Below, one piece after another: positions 19,511 to 28,191 of a stretch of 64,000 nucleotides of DNA. Location of the stretch: NCBI RefSeq assembly GCF_001553955.1, contig NZ_CP014234.1:1736001-1800000 (forward strand). Direction: 5' to 3'. Numbering within the stretch: the first letter of the stretch is position 1; every line of letters begins with the position of its first letter. Source of the stretch: Moraxella osloensis (GTDB lineage: Bacteria; Pseudomonadota; Gammaproteobacteria; Pseudomonadales; Moraxellaceae). The notes below the pieces were generated by a model. That model was given only the letters and a program-made list of their open reading frames with translations. It was not told where the DNA came from and searched no databases. Made by a program: the position numbers and the translations under genes.

Positions 19511-19821
19511 TGTCTACAAATCCGCCAGTATCAAGGCTTTCAATCTTTGTGCCCCTTTTTTTACTAAAAATGCTTTGTTAATTTAACTAATCAATTTTTT
19601 GCAAATTTTTAGACCGTGACCAAAACGTGACCATTTTGTGACCACGCTTTTTTTACAAATTTTTAAACTGACCCCGACCGTGAAATCAGGGTTTCAAATG
19701 AATTTAATAATAATTTAAGTTAATCTAAGTTTTGAATTTGTTCGATAGCAAACAAAGTTTGTTTAAATGTTTGGGTTTTGCCGTAATAAGAAAACTAAAA
19801 ATTTTATAAACAATCACTGTC
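19511..19821. other. Left margin of accessory block A with GTGACC repeats
   Basis: No gene is visible. GTGACC occurs at 19616, 19627 and 19638, exactly 11 bp apart, so the copies fall on one face of the helix, as expected for a protein-binding array. AT-rich sequence follows up to the stop of the FtsK-like gene. Confidence 0.5.
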
Positions 19822-21714
19822 TTAATTTTTTCTTTCAAAATTTGTAAGCATTTGCAATATCACCCTTCTGCCACTTCTATCCACACTACTTACAATGCCT
19901 TCCGCTTCCATTCTATCGATTAACCGAGCAGCACGGTTATAGCCGATACTAAATTTGCGCTGAATACTCGATGCTGAAACCTTACCACCTTCTCGGATAA
20001 ACCTTACCACTTCATCATATAGTGGATCTGGTTGAGATGGGTCATAAAACCGCATGGGTATTTCCTGCATATACGATTCAATCAGTTCATTAATTTCCTG
20101 CGACTGAGTCACCACATAATTTTGCCTTTCATCGAGTTGCCATTTTTCACAAGCTTGATTGATTTCAAATTGTGTTGCAAAAATAGGTTGTAGATATTTT
20201 GATTCATCACTACCAGAAGGTAAAAATAGCATATCCTCACTGGTTAGCAGTTCTGCACCCGAACTATCTAAAATGGTTTGTGAATCAGATTTAGTATTAA
20301 CTTCAAAGCTTAGCCGAGTTGGGATATTGGCTCTTATTAATTCTGTAATCACATCCACAGAAGGATAATTAGTTGATAAAATCAAATGAATTCCCGCTGC
20401 ACAGGCTTTCTGCGCAATGTTGATTATCATTTTTTCATTCAATAATGTACCATCTAGCATCAGCTCTTTTAACTCACTGACGATGACCACAATTCTTGGT
20501 AAGGGTTGAAATAGGGCTGAAATCTGCTCAAAATCAATAATGGGATTACCAACCACTCGGTAACGAGCTATTAATTTGCTAAGTTCGTTAGTTTCTTCCA
20601 TCTTTTGATTGAAGTCCACCAAGTTTCTTGTTTTGGTTAGACTAATTAATCGATAACGACGTTCCATTTCTAACTGACACCAAGCCAAATTTTGAGCGGC
20701 ATTTTTCCTATCATTAATTGGGGCTATCAGATGTGGTAAGTTTTGATAATCCGTAAACACGGGTTTTTCACTATCAATGAGCATAAGTCTAACGTGCTCA
20801 GGGCTATATTGCATCAATATACTCACCATTAAGGTGTGCAACATTTTAGTAATCGTCTCTTTTGAGCGGCCCGCCATTAATAGATGTGGCGCTTTAGTAA
20901 GGTTTAAATAAGTTGCCTGTTTTGGGTATTGATACCCCATGAATAAATGAATAGCTTTGTTATCAATTGCAGATTGCTTACTTGCTAGTAGCGACAGTAA
21001 GTTGATAGCCAACGGCTCTTCAGCTAACGATAATTGATTTTGCAATTGTGTCGGCAATACCTTTGGTCTAGTATCATCAGACCAAAAAGCGAATGTCGCA
21101 ATATCACAGCGATTATCCTTAGCTGTAAATGAAATACCATAAAAAATACTGCTTTGCTCTGCGATAAATATTTCCATCGGCTTACTAATTTTTTCTTGGT
21201 TACCAAAGTCAAAGTTGTCAGTTGCACTAATATGCATAATAAGTGCTTCATATTTTGGTGATAAATCTGCTACAACCTGAAATTTATTAGCATACCTAGA
21301 TAAATCATTGAAATTATCATTGGTAGTGCGATAAGAAATAAACCTTGCGGTATTAGTATTTTCAAAACAAATCAAAAAATCATTTTTATCAATGCGTATA
21401 AAATTATCATCGCTGGTTACATGGTTGATTGTTGGCACCAAAATATCAACATCATCAGGTTCACACCACATAATTTTGTCAGCGACCTTTACACTGTCGT
21501 CACTCATATCATCTTTATTAGTTACGATACCAACTAATAATTCAGCACCGACTTGTTGTTTAAAATCTAGTAATTTTTCGCTATCAAAGTGGGCATTTAC
21601 AGTAAAAAAAGCAAAATGTGCTTCAACGCCGTTAAAGTTACTATCTTGTTGGTATAAGATGGCAGTCACAGGTAGGTCAGTCTTTGGGTAATAGTTAGTC
21701 ATTAAGTTGTCCAT
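19822..21714 (-). CDS. FtsK-like protein with a lost ATPase site and FtsZ-C-like N-terminus
   Basis: A 630-aa protein with no membrane segments. Residues ~270-525 align along their length with the FtsK motor (PHLLMAG, VRLMLID, LPHLIAPI, EMERRYRL, KACAAGIHLIL, SVDVITELIRANIPTRL). The P-loop position reads AGRSKET instead of GTTGSGKS, the Walker B position reads VVIVSELKEL instead of VVVVDEFADL, and TQRP is TNYP, so ATP hydrolysis is very unlikely. Residues ~563-622 are an intact gamma winged helix (SIQRKFSIGYNRAARLIDRM). Residues ~30-212 show the same motif order as the FtsZ-like proteins at 26579 and 27402, by eye. I infer a DNA-bound, non-translocating scaffold or decoy. It is divergent from a WYL regulator. 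Confidence 0.8.
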   Translation of the reverse strand: MDNLMTNYYPKTDLPVTAILYQQDSNFNGVEAHFAFFTVNAHFDSEKLLDFKQQVGAELLVGIVTNKDDMSDDSVKVADKIMWCEPDDVDILVPTINHVTSDDNFIRIDKNDFLICFENTNTARFISYRTTNDNFNDLSRYANKFQVVADLSPKYEALIMHISATDNFDFGNQEKISKPMEIFIAEQSSIFYGISFTAKDNRCDIATFAFWSDDTRPKVLPTQLQNQLSLAEEPLAINLLSLLASKQSAIDNKAIHLFMGYQYPKQATYLNLTKAPHLLMAGRSKETITKMLHTLMVSILMQYSPEHVRLMLIDSEKPVFTDYQNLPHLIAPINDRKNAAQNLAWCQLEMERRYRLISLTKTRNLVDFNQKMEETNELSKLIARYRVVGNPIIDFEQISALFQPLPRIVVIVSELKELMLDGTLLNEKMIINIAQKACAAGIHLILSTNYPSVDVITELIRANIPTRLSFEVNTKSDSQTILDSSGAELLTSEDMLFLPSGSDESKYLQPIFATQFEINQACEKWQLDERQNYVVTQSQEINELIESYMQEIPMRFYDPSQPDPLYDEVVRFIREGGKVSASSIQRKFSIGYNRAARLIDRMEAEGIVSSVDRSGRRVILQMLTNFERKN

Positions 21715-21754
21715 GATTGATAATCCTGTAGTCGCTATGACAATGATAAATCAT

Positions 21755-22072
21755 TTATTTAAGTACCCAGCTATGGATAAGATCGTATTCTTCTTGTTCA
21801 CAGCTAAAGCGTTTTGATATGACGCGGCTTGTCTTGCCAATCGCAGGCAAACTGTAATCCCAGAACTCAACTTCAAAAATGGCAAATCCTTCATCATCTA
21901 AGGCAATTAAAGTAAGACAAAACTTATCATCGCCATAGCCATATCCTTCATTTCTTTCAATTGGCTCTTCAAAGACCACGTTACATTTGAGACCTAACTG
22001 ATAGCCATCAAATTTTTCAGGGTGCATGGGGAATTCTTTCCATTCGACATCGGTAATAGTAAATCGTTTCAT
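21755..22072 (-). CDS. Hypothetical protein upstream of the FtsK-like gene
   Basis: A 105-aa acidic protein, probably cytoplasmic, that I do not recognise. It has a strand-rich look (YQLGLKCNVVF, FCLTLIALDDEGFAIFEVEFWD) and a C-terminal helix (EQEEYDLIHSWVLK). It lies 40 bp upstream of the FtsK-like gene on the same strand and is probably co-transcribed, so it may be a partner or inhibitor of it. The pair diverges from the WYL gene across a short AT-rich promoter region. Confidence 0.65.
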   Translation of the reverse strand: MKRFTITDVEWKEFPMHPEKFDGYQLGLKCNVVFEEPIERNEGYGYGDDKFCLTLIALDDEGFAIFEVEFWDYSLPAIGKTSRVISKRFSCEQEEYDLIHSWVLK

Positions 22073-22264
22073 ATTTATATCCAGTAGCCATTAATATTGG
22101 AAAAGTATAACAATGATATTGGACATCAGATGTCCGATTGGTTGGTTATAATCGCTCATGATGTTTAAAAAGCTTTTTAAAGTTATTTAAATGTCATTAA
22201 ATTTTTGGATCGTTATGCTATGATTTTCTTAAACTGGCGTCCAATTAATGGATTGAGACAATTT

Positions 22265-23326
22265 ATGAAATCACAGATAGAAAGACTATTCGCCTTGTAT
22301 CAAGCGTTGCCTAGGATAGAGTCTCAAGCAAAAACTTTAATCGAATTAGCAAAGCATGAAAATGTCATACAAGCTTACGAGTTGCAAGGTGAACCTAATG
22401 ACTCCCAAAGGTGCCAAATACAGCGTGATTTGGATAGTCTGAGCGATGCATTAAAACAAGCATTAAAATCAGAAATAGATAAAAAGCCAAAAAAGTATTA
22501 TTTACCGGCGTCAGCGAATATGGATACAACTGATAGCAGCACAGCAATGCTATTGTTATTGGCAGAAAGTTTTCTTAAAAAAGTTGCGCCAAAAGATTTG
22601 CTTGAAAATGCTAAATGGTTGTTTGATGGTGCTAATAATCAATTAGAAGCAAGCAAAAAAGTCAAAAACTGGCGAAAGCGTATTTACTTCAAACCACTTC
22701 AAGATGAGTTTAAAGGTATTAAGCCAGAAGATGAATTAACGATCTATCAAGCATTACAGCAAGATGAACCATTGAAAATTATTTATCACAGCCAACAGCA
22801 TGATGAAGAGCGAGAATATCGAGCTTATCCTGTCAAGATTGTGATTGAGCCACATTGCCGTTTACTGATACTTGAAAATCCGACACATGGAGACACGATG
22901 ACTTTTTTATTCCATCGGATTAAACACGCGGAAATTATCAAAAATTTCAATGAGTTCCCAGATAGAGTAAGGTTAAATTTAGATAAGATCGAAAAGGAAT
23001 TACCTAAGCATACAGAATCAATGTTTAGTCGTCAGCCATTAGATTTAAAATTGCATATAGCAGAGCATGAGAGATATCTGATTGAAGATGCACCTGTCTT
23101 CGCTAATTATGAAAAATCACAGGTTTCTATTGAAGATGAGGAAGTTGAATTTAGCATATCAAAAGTATTTGTTTCATACTCAGTGCTTAATTATTTGATT
23201 GCGCATGCAGATTTAATTTATGTGGCTGAGCCTGAAGAGTTGCGAGACCGAGTGGTTGAGCAGTTAGAAAGTGGGCTTTATAGGTATGGAAATTATGAGA
23301 AAGATGAGATTTTAAATATTGTTTAA
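22265..23326 (+). CDS. WYL-domain transcriptional regulator 1
   Basis: A ~353-aa regulator with an N-terminal helix-turn-helix-like region (IERLFALYQALPRIESQAKTL, then SQRCQIQRDLDSLSDAL) and a WYL/Sm-like domain around LKIIYHSQQHDEEREYRAYP. Such proteins sense a ligand, often nucleic acid, and control defence genes. I choose the ATG at 22265, where the family-like N-terminus begins; 22205 would add 20 unlikely residues. It lies between the divergent FtsK-like unit and the split DUF3883 gene. A second WYL gene is at 31579. Confidence 0.8.
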   Translation: MKSQIERLFALYQALPRIESQAKTLIELAKHENVIQAYELQGEPNDSQRCQIQRDLDSLSDALKQALKSEIDKKPKKYYLPASANMDTTDSSTAMLLLLAESFLKKVAPKDLLENAKWLFDGANNQLEASKKVKNWRKRIYFKPLQDEFKGIKPEDELTIYQALQQDEPLKIIYHSQQHDEEREYRAYPVKIVIEPHCRLLILENPTHGDTMTFLFHRIKHAEIIKNFNEFPDRVRLNLDKIEKELPKHTESMFSRQPLDLKLHIAEHERYLIEDAPVFANYEKSQVSIEDEEVEFSISKVFVSYSVLNYLIAHADLIYVAEPEELRDRVVEQLESGLYRYGNYEKDEILNIV

Positions 23327-23390
23327 TCTTTTTCAGAATTTTAATTTAGAATTAAAATATGAACACAAGTAGATAACTAAGGAGATAGGA

Positions 23391-23762
23391 ATGACAATGC
23401 TTTTTTGTAATATTGGTTGGATGGAAAAATATGACGGATTGCATCTAGGTGATGAAATAAAGAATGGCGGCAGTTTTATAACTGAAAACGAAAGGGGGTT
23501 CGAGATATGTAACTTTAGTCAAAGCTCAGATGGTAGGGTTTTTGGCTATGTTCAACCTACTGCCGGAAGTAAAACAGTAAATTTAGAAAGAATTAAAGAA
23601 AATGTGAACACCGATTATATTGATGGAGTTACTGTAGTCTGGGTAGCTAACAGAGATGGATTAGGTACAGTTATTGTGGGATGGTATAACAATGCTAGGG
23701 TCTATCGTTATTTTCAAGAATTCAAAGGAGAATCAGATCAACATACCTATAGTCAATCCTAA
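23391..23762 (+). CDS. DUF3883 gene, N-terminal fragment
   Basis: A 123-aa fragment (MLFCNIGWMEKYDGL through VVIVGWYNNARVYR). It matches the N-terminal half of DUF3883-type proteins as I remember them, and stops just before a REP-like repeat. The remaining part of the same protein resumes at 23842 in another frame, so the gene appears to have been split by insertion of the repeat. Ribosome site AAGGAGATAGG precedes the ATG. The base composition is markedly AT-rich. Confidence 0.65.
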   Translation: MTMLFCNIGWMEKYDGLHLGDEIKNGGSFITENERGFEICNFSQSSDGRVFGYVQPTAGSKTVNLERIKENVNTDYIDGVTVVWVANRDGLGTVIVGWYNNARVYRYFQEFKGESDQHTYSQS

Positions 23763-23772
23763 ATTATAGTAA

Positions 23773-23841
23773 GCACCGTTTGCCCTGAGCTTGTCTAAGG
23801 GTAACGGTCGTTATGGTTCGACAGGCCTACCACGAACGACC
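23773..23841. repeat. REP-like double hairpin inserted in the DUF3883 gene
   Basis: About 69 bp. Inner palindrome CCCTGAGCTTGTCTAAGGG is followed by an imperfect stem in which GGTCGTT..TGGT (from 23806) pairs with ACCACGAACGACC (ending 23841) around GTTCGACAGGC. The sequence belongs to a type of GC-rich intergenic repeat widespread in Proteobacteria, and it contrasts with the AT-rich gene around it. Confidence 0.7.
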
Positions 23842-24486
23842 ATGTTCGATATAATTCAGTTTTCACTATATAATGAAATCGATGGATATTATATAACAGC
23901 CAAATATGAAGACGCTCATCTTCTTGAGGTAGATGAAAGAGTATTCAAATTACCAAGAGGTGAAAAAGGAGGTATTGGTCAAAGTAATATTTGGTATGCT
24001 GATCAACCTCTAGGTCAAGAGTTTAAACAGACTGTTAAAAAATATATTTCACAAACTAAGGATGAATTAGATAATAAACCTAAGATTAGAAAAAATATTG
24101 ATACAATTGCCAAATTAAAAGTGGAAGAAATTGCAATAAACCTAGTATGTGCTTATTATAGAAATCTAGGATATATGGTTGAAAGTGTTGAAAAGGATAA
24201 TTTAGGATATGACTTAATTGCTACTAATAAGAAAATTAATTTATTAATCGAAGTTAAAGGACTTTCTGGTACTACTAAACAGATAGGCTTATCACCTAAT
24301 GAATATAATTATTTTCAGTTAAAGAATGAAAATTATCGACTCATAATTATAAATAATGCTTTAGTTGAACCAATTATGACTATTTGTCGTTTTAGTAAAG
24401 AGGTTGATAACTGGATAGTTGAAGGTAATAATGATTATAATCTAGATATTATTCCAAAAACTGCAGCAATTATCTCAATTAATTAA
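23842..24486 (+). CDS. DUF3883 gene, C-terminal fragment
   Basis: About 214 codons from an ATG created at the repeat edge. It continues with NEIDGYYITAKYEDA and KGGIGQSNIWYAD. The DUF3883 nuclease-like domain follows: AINLVCAYYRNLGYMVESV and the GYDLIATNKKINLLIEVKG segment with the D...ExK arrangement of PD-(D/E)XK enzymes. Whether the fragment is still made is unknown. It ends at a hairpin shared with the convergent small RHH gene. Confidence 0.65.
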   Translation: MFDIIQFSLYNEIDGYYITAKYEDAHLLEVDERVFKLPRGEKGGIGQSNIWYADQPLGQEFKQTVKKYISQTKDELDNKPKIRKNIDTIAKLKVEEIAINLVCAYYRNLGYMVESVEKDNLGYDLIATNKKINLLIEVKGLSGTTKQIGLSPNEYNYFQLKNENYRLIIINNALVEPIMTICRFSKEVDNWIVEGNNDYNLDIIPKTAAIISIN

Positions 24487-24517
24487 ATTTAATTAATTAA
24501 TAGCTCTAAATTTTAAA

Positions 24518-24558
24518 AAAAACTAAATTAGACTCATGTGGTTCTAATTTAGTTATCT
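24518..24558. terminator. Bidirectional terminator between DUF3883 fragment and RHH gene
   Basis: AACTAAATTAG (24521-24531) pairs with CTAATTTAGTT (24544-24554), flanked by A-rich and T-rich runs. Confidence 0.7.
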
Positions 24559-24794
24559 TTTAATGCTAGCTGCTTCAACGCATAGCGTATGATACCACTA
24601 TGCGTCTGCCCATATTTATCCGCCAGTGCCACCAATAAGTTATACTCATACTCATTTAAAGGCAAGGTATGTGACTTAAATTTTCGGGGCGCTTTGGGGT
24701 CTAGGTTTGGCGTTTCATCAGCTGAATTAGCAGTTACGCCATTGACAAAATCATCTTCCGTCAAGGTGGGTGCTTGGGTACGACGTTTAATCAT
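24549..24794 (-). CDS. Small ribbon-helix-helix-like partner of ParA
   Basis: An 81-aa protein with a disordered N-terminus and a C-terminal RHH-like segment (FKSHTLPLNEYEYNLLVALADKYGQTHSGIIRYALKQL, described by its strand-helix-helix pattern). Its start overlaps the parA stop by four bases, the usual arrangement for a ParA with a small centromere-binding protein. I infer that it is the DNA-binding component. No standard ParB is present. Confidence 0.7.
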   Translation of the reverse strand: MIKRRTQAPTLTEDDFVNGVTANSADETPNLDPKAPRKFKSHTLPLNEYEYNLLVALADKYGQTHSGIIRYALKQLALKDN

Positions 24795-25420
24795 AATGCC
24801 AACTCCTTCATCAATTCACTAAACTCAGTAATGGCTTTCGCGTTAGTTGCCTCTATCACGCCTTTACCCTCTGCAAGTACATCGCGGTAAATTTTACGCT
24901 CGTGAATAATGGTCGTTAATGGGTTTAACAGCGGAAAATCACTCAAGTATTCCTTGGCTTGAACGACTTCTTTATTTGCCCGGTTGGTCGGTGCTAAGGT
25001 TAATAGCCCAAAACACTGCAATTGCTCGTTAAAGCTAAGTGCCTGATCAATCACTTCGGTTAAATGGGGTAGGGTGTCTAAATCCAGCTGCGATGGTTTA
25101 AACGGCACAATTAATTTATTAGCCACTAACATCGCGGTGCGTAGCTCTTTACTGTCATGTCCTGCCACATCGACCACGACATACGCATAGCGCTGATTTA
25201 AATCTTTAAGGGTACTTTTGATATCACCATATCGCTGGATACAGTGTACCTTTGCTAGACTAGTTTCATCCCGATCTCGGACCCAATTGGCGGAGCTTTG
25301 TTGTGGATCAGCATCCACCAAAACCACATCTTTGCCAAGGTTTGCTAAGCTACAAGCAATGTTAATGGCGATGGTGGATTTGCCACAGCCACCTTTTTGA
25401 CTACCTAACAAAATAATCAT
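24791..25420 (-). CDS. parA: ParA-type partition ATPase
   Basis: A 209-aa small ParA/MinD-like ATPase. The deviant Walker A motif with signature lysine is KGGCGKST (residues 9-16), Walker A' is LVDADPQQS, and Walker B is YVVVDVAGHDS. No N-terminal HTH is present, as in plasmid ParAs of the short type. It would segregate or position a DNA element together with the RHH protein encoded directly after it. An inverted repeat (25442-25456) lies 22 bp before the start and may be its operator or a centromere site. Confidence 0.85.
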   Translation of the reverse strand: MIILLGSQKGGCGKSTIAINIACSLANLGKDVVLVDADPQQSSANWVRDRDETSLAKVHCIQRYGDIKSTLKDLNQRYAYVVVDVAGHDSKELRTAMLVANKLIVPFKPSQLDLDTLPHLTEVIDQALSFNEQLQCFGLLTLAPTNRANKEVVQAKEYLSDFPLLNPLTTIIHERKIYRDVLAEGKGVIEATNAKAITEFSELMKELAL

Positions 25421-25441
25421 AATGACCCTAATTTACTATCA

Positions 25442-25456
25442 ATTTAGAACTAAATG
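25442..25456. promoter_or_regulatory. TTAG-AA-CTAA inverted repeat upstream of parA
   Basis: ATTTAGAACTAAAT is an inverted repeat around AA. Copies of TTAGAACTAA also occur at 32729-32738 and 39291-39300 within block A. This is a candidate operator or centromere site of the partition pair. Confidence 0.4.
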
Positions 25457-25712
25457 ATAACTTATTCAATGGTTAACTAGTTTTTTATTAGTATTGATTA
25501 TAGTGCATTCATAATTGAAGTCAATCAGGCGTATTTGGTAGTTTTTCTCATGTAGTAGAAATTAAATAAGAAAGGCACAGGTAAGCTTTTTCATATATTT
25601 TGTTGATTATAAAATGTATCAAAATACAGACTATATCGAATAAAGAAACCTAGAATATATTTTTCCAACTTTACGGTTATAATCAGATTAACCTTTTTAT
25701 TCGACTCGTAAT

Positions 25713-26558
25713 ATGACCAGACTATCTACTATGCTTTGTGCGATGACCTTTCAAGGCAATGCCAGCAACGGCTTGCAGCAAGATGCATTTTTCTTTGTCG
25801 ATGATTATTACCAAGAAGCGCTTGGTATTACACCTGTGCGTCAATGTGATGATGCGTTTTGTGTTGCGGTATCCGATGGTGTAGCAGAATCTAATCTATC
25901 GCAATATGCTAGCCTTAAGACAGTTAAAACAGTCAAACAACTGTGGCAAAACTACTTAGACAATTCAAATCAATCGCCGGTTATGGATATCTCAAAGATT
26001 TATGAAAAAGTCGCAACCCTACCAAAACGCTTTTATGGCGCATCCGCGACGCTTGCCTTAGTCTATCGAACGTTTGCAAAGGACAACCAGTCCAATTCAT
26101 CTGTGGTTATCAAACATATTGGTGATAGTCGTGTCTATCATTTTTCAGCTATGACAAAAACATGGCGATGTATCACTCGTGATCATAATTTGCTGAATCA
26201 AATAGTAGATGAGCAAGCCGCAGCAGAAAATCGCCAAGCCGACTTTGGCAAATACAACCAAGAGGGCATGGCAAGCCCGCTTTACGCATTAACCGATTGT
26301 TTGATTGCCGATAGTGATTTAGACAACAATCCAATGCCTGCTTATGACAGTCAAACGTTGGCGGTGTCATCTGACGATTGCTTGGTTGTTTGTACCGATG
26401 GCGTACATGACTTAGTGCCATGTGAAGAATGGCAAAATATCGATAAGCATACCGATTTACAAGCATGGCTTAAACAGTTACGTAAGCAGATTTATGCCGC
26501 TAAAGGTCGTGCTTATGATAACGCAACAGCAATTTTAGTAAGGTTTGATAAGCATTAA
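25713..26558 (+). CDS. PP2C-type protein phosphatase
   Basis: A 281-aa PPM phosphatase with essentially all metal-site motifs: QQDAFFF near residue 24, AVSDGVAESN, GASATLALV, HIGDSRVY, TRDHNLLNQ, VVCTDGVHDL and YDNATAILVRF. It should dephosphorylate Ser/Thr residues in the cytoplasm using Mn or Mg. The gene runs 20 bp ahead of the first FtsZ-like gene and almost certainly shares its transcript. A possible -10 (TATAAT) lies at 25678. No matching Ser/Thr kinase gene is visible in the window, so its substrate is open. Confidence 0.88.
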   Translation: MTRLSTMLCAMTFQGNASNGLQQDAFFFVDDYYQEALGITPVRQCDDAFCVAVSDGVAESNLSQYASLKTVKTVKQLWQNYLDNSNQSPVMDISKIYEKVATLPKRFYGASATLALVYRTFAKDNQSNSSVVIKHIGDSRVYHFSAMTKTWRCITRDHNLLNQIVDEQAAAENRQADFGKYNQEGMASPLYALTDCLIADSDLDNNPMPAYDSQTLAVSSDDCLVVCTDGVHDLVPCEEWQNIDKHTDLQAWLKQLRKQIYAAKGRAYDNATAILVRFDKH

Positions 26559-26578
26559 AGCGAAAAGGCGTGTGTGAA

Positions 26579-27355
26579 ATGGAAAATAATTTGTCAGTAC
26601 TTGATAGTGACATTGTAAAAGTCGATAAATATGAACCACATAAAATTGCCAATGGCAAAAATGAAGTCACTTTTTTTGTGGCAAGTGATAAGGTTGATTT
26701 GGCGGATTTGCAACGCTATCGGATACAGGCGCAAACGGATTATTTGATTGCGATTAATGGCACTGGTAAAGATTTGGCGTGCTTGAAACTAGCGGACAAT
26801 GTAATTACTTGTTTACCCCATGAAATAGAAATTGTTATGTTCGCTTTTAAGTCATTGGTTCTTAATGATAGTTTTATGGGTTTTGAATGGAATGACATAA
26901 GGTCAGCCATTCACAAGAGAAAGCATGTCCAATTCATTCAAGGTTTTGCCACTGATAAAAATTATGTGGCAAACGCTTGTGATAAGCTAATAGCAAAATT
27001 ACCTACCATAAAAAGTGATTTTTTCTTAAAAGCTGTCATGGTTAGTACGTTTGCTGACGATAGCTTTGGTTTTGACCAAATGGCGTGTATTACCGAACGC
27101 CTTCAAGAAAATTTAAACATTGATCCAGCTAATATATTTTATCAATTGTATTGGTTTGAGGAATTTGATTATTGGCAAAAAGAGGAACAGGGTTGCTGCA
27201 TCTGTATGTTTTTGGTTTATGCCGATAAAGAAGATGATATTGAGCCAGTTACTATAGAACAGAATATACCAAAGAAAACACTTGAAACAACGCAAATAGC
27301 AGGTAATCCAATTCGTGAGTATCTTAAACGACAACAACATAATAAAAAATCATAA
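26579..27355 (+). CDS. FtsZ C-domain-like protein 1 (no GTPase half)
   Basis: A ~258-aa protein. By eye its order matches the FtsZ C-terminal half. A region resembling the helix-7 approach (ADNVITCLPHEIEIVM) is followed by GFEWNDIRSAI (compare NVDFADVRTVM), then FATDKNYVANACDKLI (compare GVASGEDRAEEAAEMAI), a strand block and a linker. The ending NPIREYLKRQ resembles the FtsZ tail peptide that binds FtsA and ZipA. The nucleotide-binding GGGTGTG half is absent. I prefer the ATG at 26579 (AAGG 10 bases upstream) to GTG 26570. It is followed by a paralogue. A role in engaging the divisome is inferred. Confidence 0.6.
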   Translation: MENNLSVLDSDIVKVDKYEPHKIANGKNEVTFFVASDKVDLADLQRYRIQAQTDYLIAINGTGKDLACLKLADNVITCLPHEIEIVMFAFKSLVLNDSFMGFEWNDIRSAIHKRKHVQFIQGFATDKNYVANACDKLIAKLPTIKSDFFLKAVMVSTFADDSFGFDQMACITERLQENLNIDPANIFYQLYWFEEFDYWQKEEQGCCICMFLVYADKEDDIEPVTIEQNIPKKTLETTQIAGNPIREYLKRQQHNKKS

Positions 27356-27401
27356 TCAGTGTGAAAATCATTAAAAGTTATAAATCAAACAAGGGGGTAA
27401 T

Positions 27402-28181
27402 ATGCTCGAATATCTGAAATTTGCTTCATTTACTAAAGAAAACAATGGCAAGAAATGGGAACACAAATTATATGAGCCTAACAAATTAGCGGATAGTTTC
27501 AATCTCATCACCTACTTCATTGCCAATGACGATGTTGATGCCGAACAAGTCCAGCAATATCGAGAAGCCACAAAAACTGAAGTTCTTATTGCTCTAAATA
27601 CCACTGGTAAGAGTTACGACTGCTTAAAAATTGCAAACAGCATTATTTATTGTGACTCAGATGAAATAGAGTTGGCAATTTATGGTCTGTCTTTTATGAA
27701 TGCATATGGTAATTTTATCGGTATAGACTGGTATGACGTAAAAATGGCACTTTCATATGGAAAAAATATTCAATTTCTACATAGTTCTGCAACTGGTGAA
27801 GATTATATAGCGGTTGCTTGCAAACAACTGTTAAAAAAATTTAAGGCTTACACTTCTAACTATACGTTAAAAGCTGTATTGGTTAACACTTTTACAGATA
27901 TTGGTTTCAATTTTGACCAACAAGAATTTATTAATAATCAAGTGCAAGAAAATATTGATGTCGATGAGGTTGATATTTTTTATCAAGTTAATTTTTTTGA
28001 GGAATTTGATTCTTGGAAACAGGGTGAGCAAGGTTGTTGTATTTGTATGTTCCTAGTTTATTCGGATGAAGAAAATGATATTGAATCAGTCAATATAGAA
28101 CAGAATATGCCAAAGCAGCCAACTAAGCCAACTGAAGGGACCGGTAATTCAATTAAAGAATATCTCAGACGACAATGGTAA
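27402..28181 (+). CDS. FtsZ C-domain-like protein 2 (paralogue)
   Basis: A 259-aa paralogue of the preceding protein, sharing the EQGCCICMFLVY and FYQ..FFEEFD blocks. It shows the clearest FtsZ correspondence: GIDWYDVKMAL against NVDFADVKTVM, and SATGEDYIAVACKQLL against GVASGEDRAEEAAEMAI. It ends in NSIKEYLRRQW, again like the FtsZ C-terminal peptide. It has no GTP-binding N-terminal domain. A strong ribosome site (AAGGGGG) precedes the ATG, and the Sir2 gene follows after 10 bp, so PP2C, both paralogues and Sir2 look like one operon. Confidence 0.62.
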   Translation: MLEYLKFASFTKENNGKKWEHKLYEPNKLADSFNLITYFIANDDVDAEQVQQYREATKTEVLIALNTTGKSYDCLKIANSIIYCDSDEIELAIYGLSFMNAYGNFIGIDWYDVKMALSYGKNIQFLHSSATGEDYIAVACKQLLKKFKAYTSNYTLKAVLVNTFTDIGFNFDQQEFINNQVQENIDVDEVDIFYQVNFFEEFDSWKQGEQGCCICMFLVYSDEENDIESVNIEQNMPKQPTKPTEGTGNSIKEYLRRQW

Positions 28182-28191
28182 AGGAATAAAA

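Noticed and set aside
19822-21714. Annotating this gene as a working DNA translocase FtsK
   Set aside because: The overall match and gamma domain would give that label automatically, but neither Walker motif can be read and there are no membrane helices.
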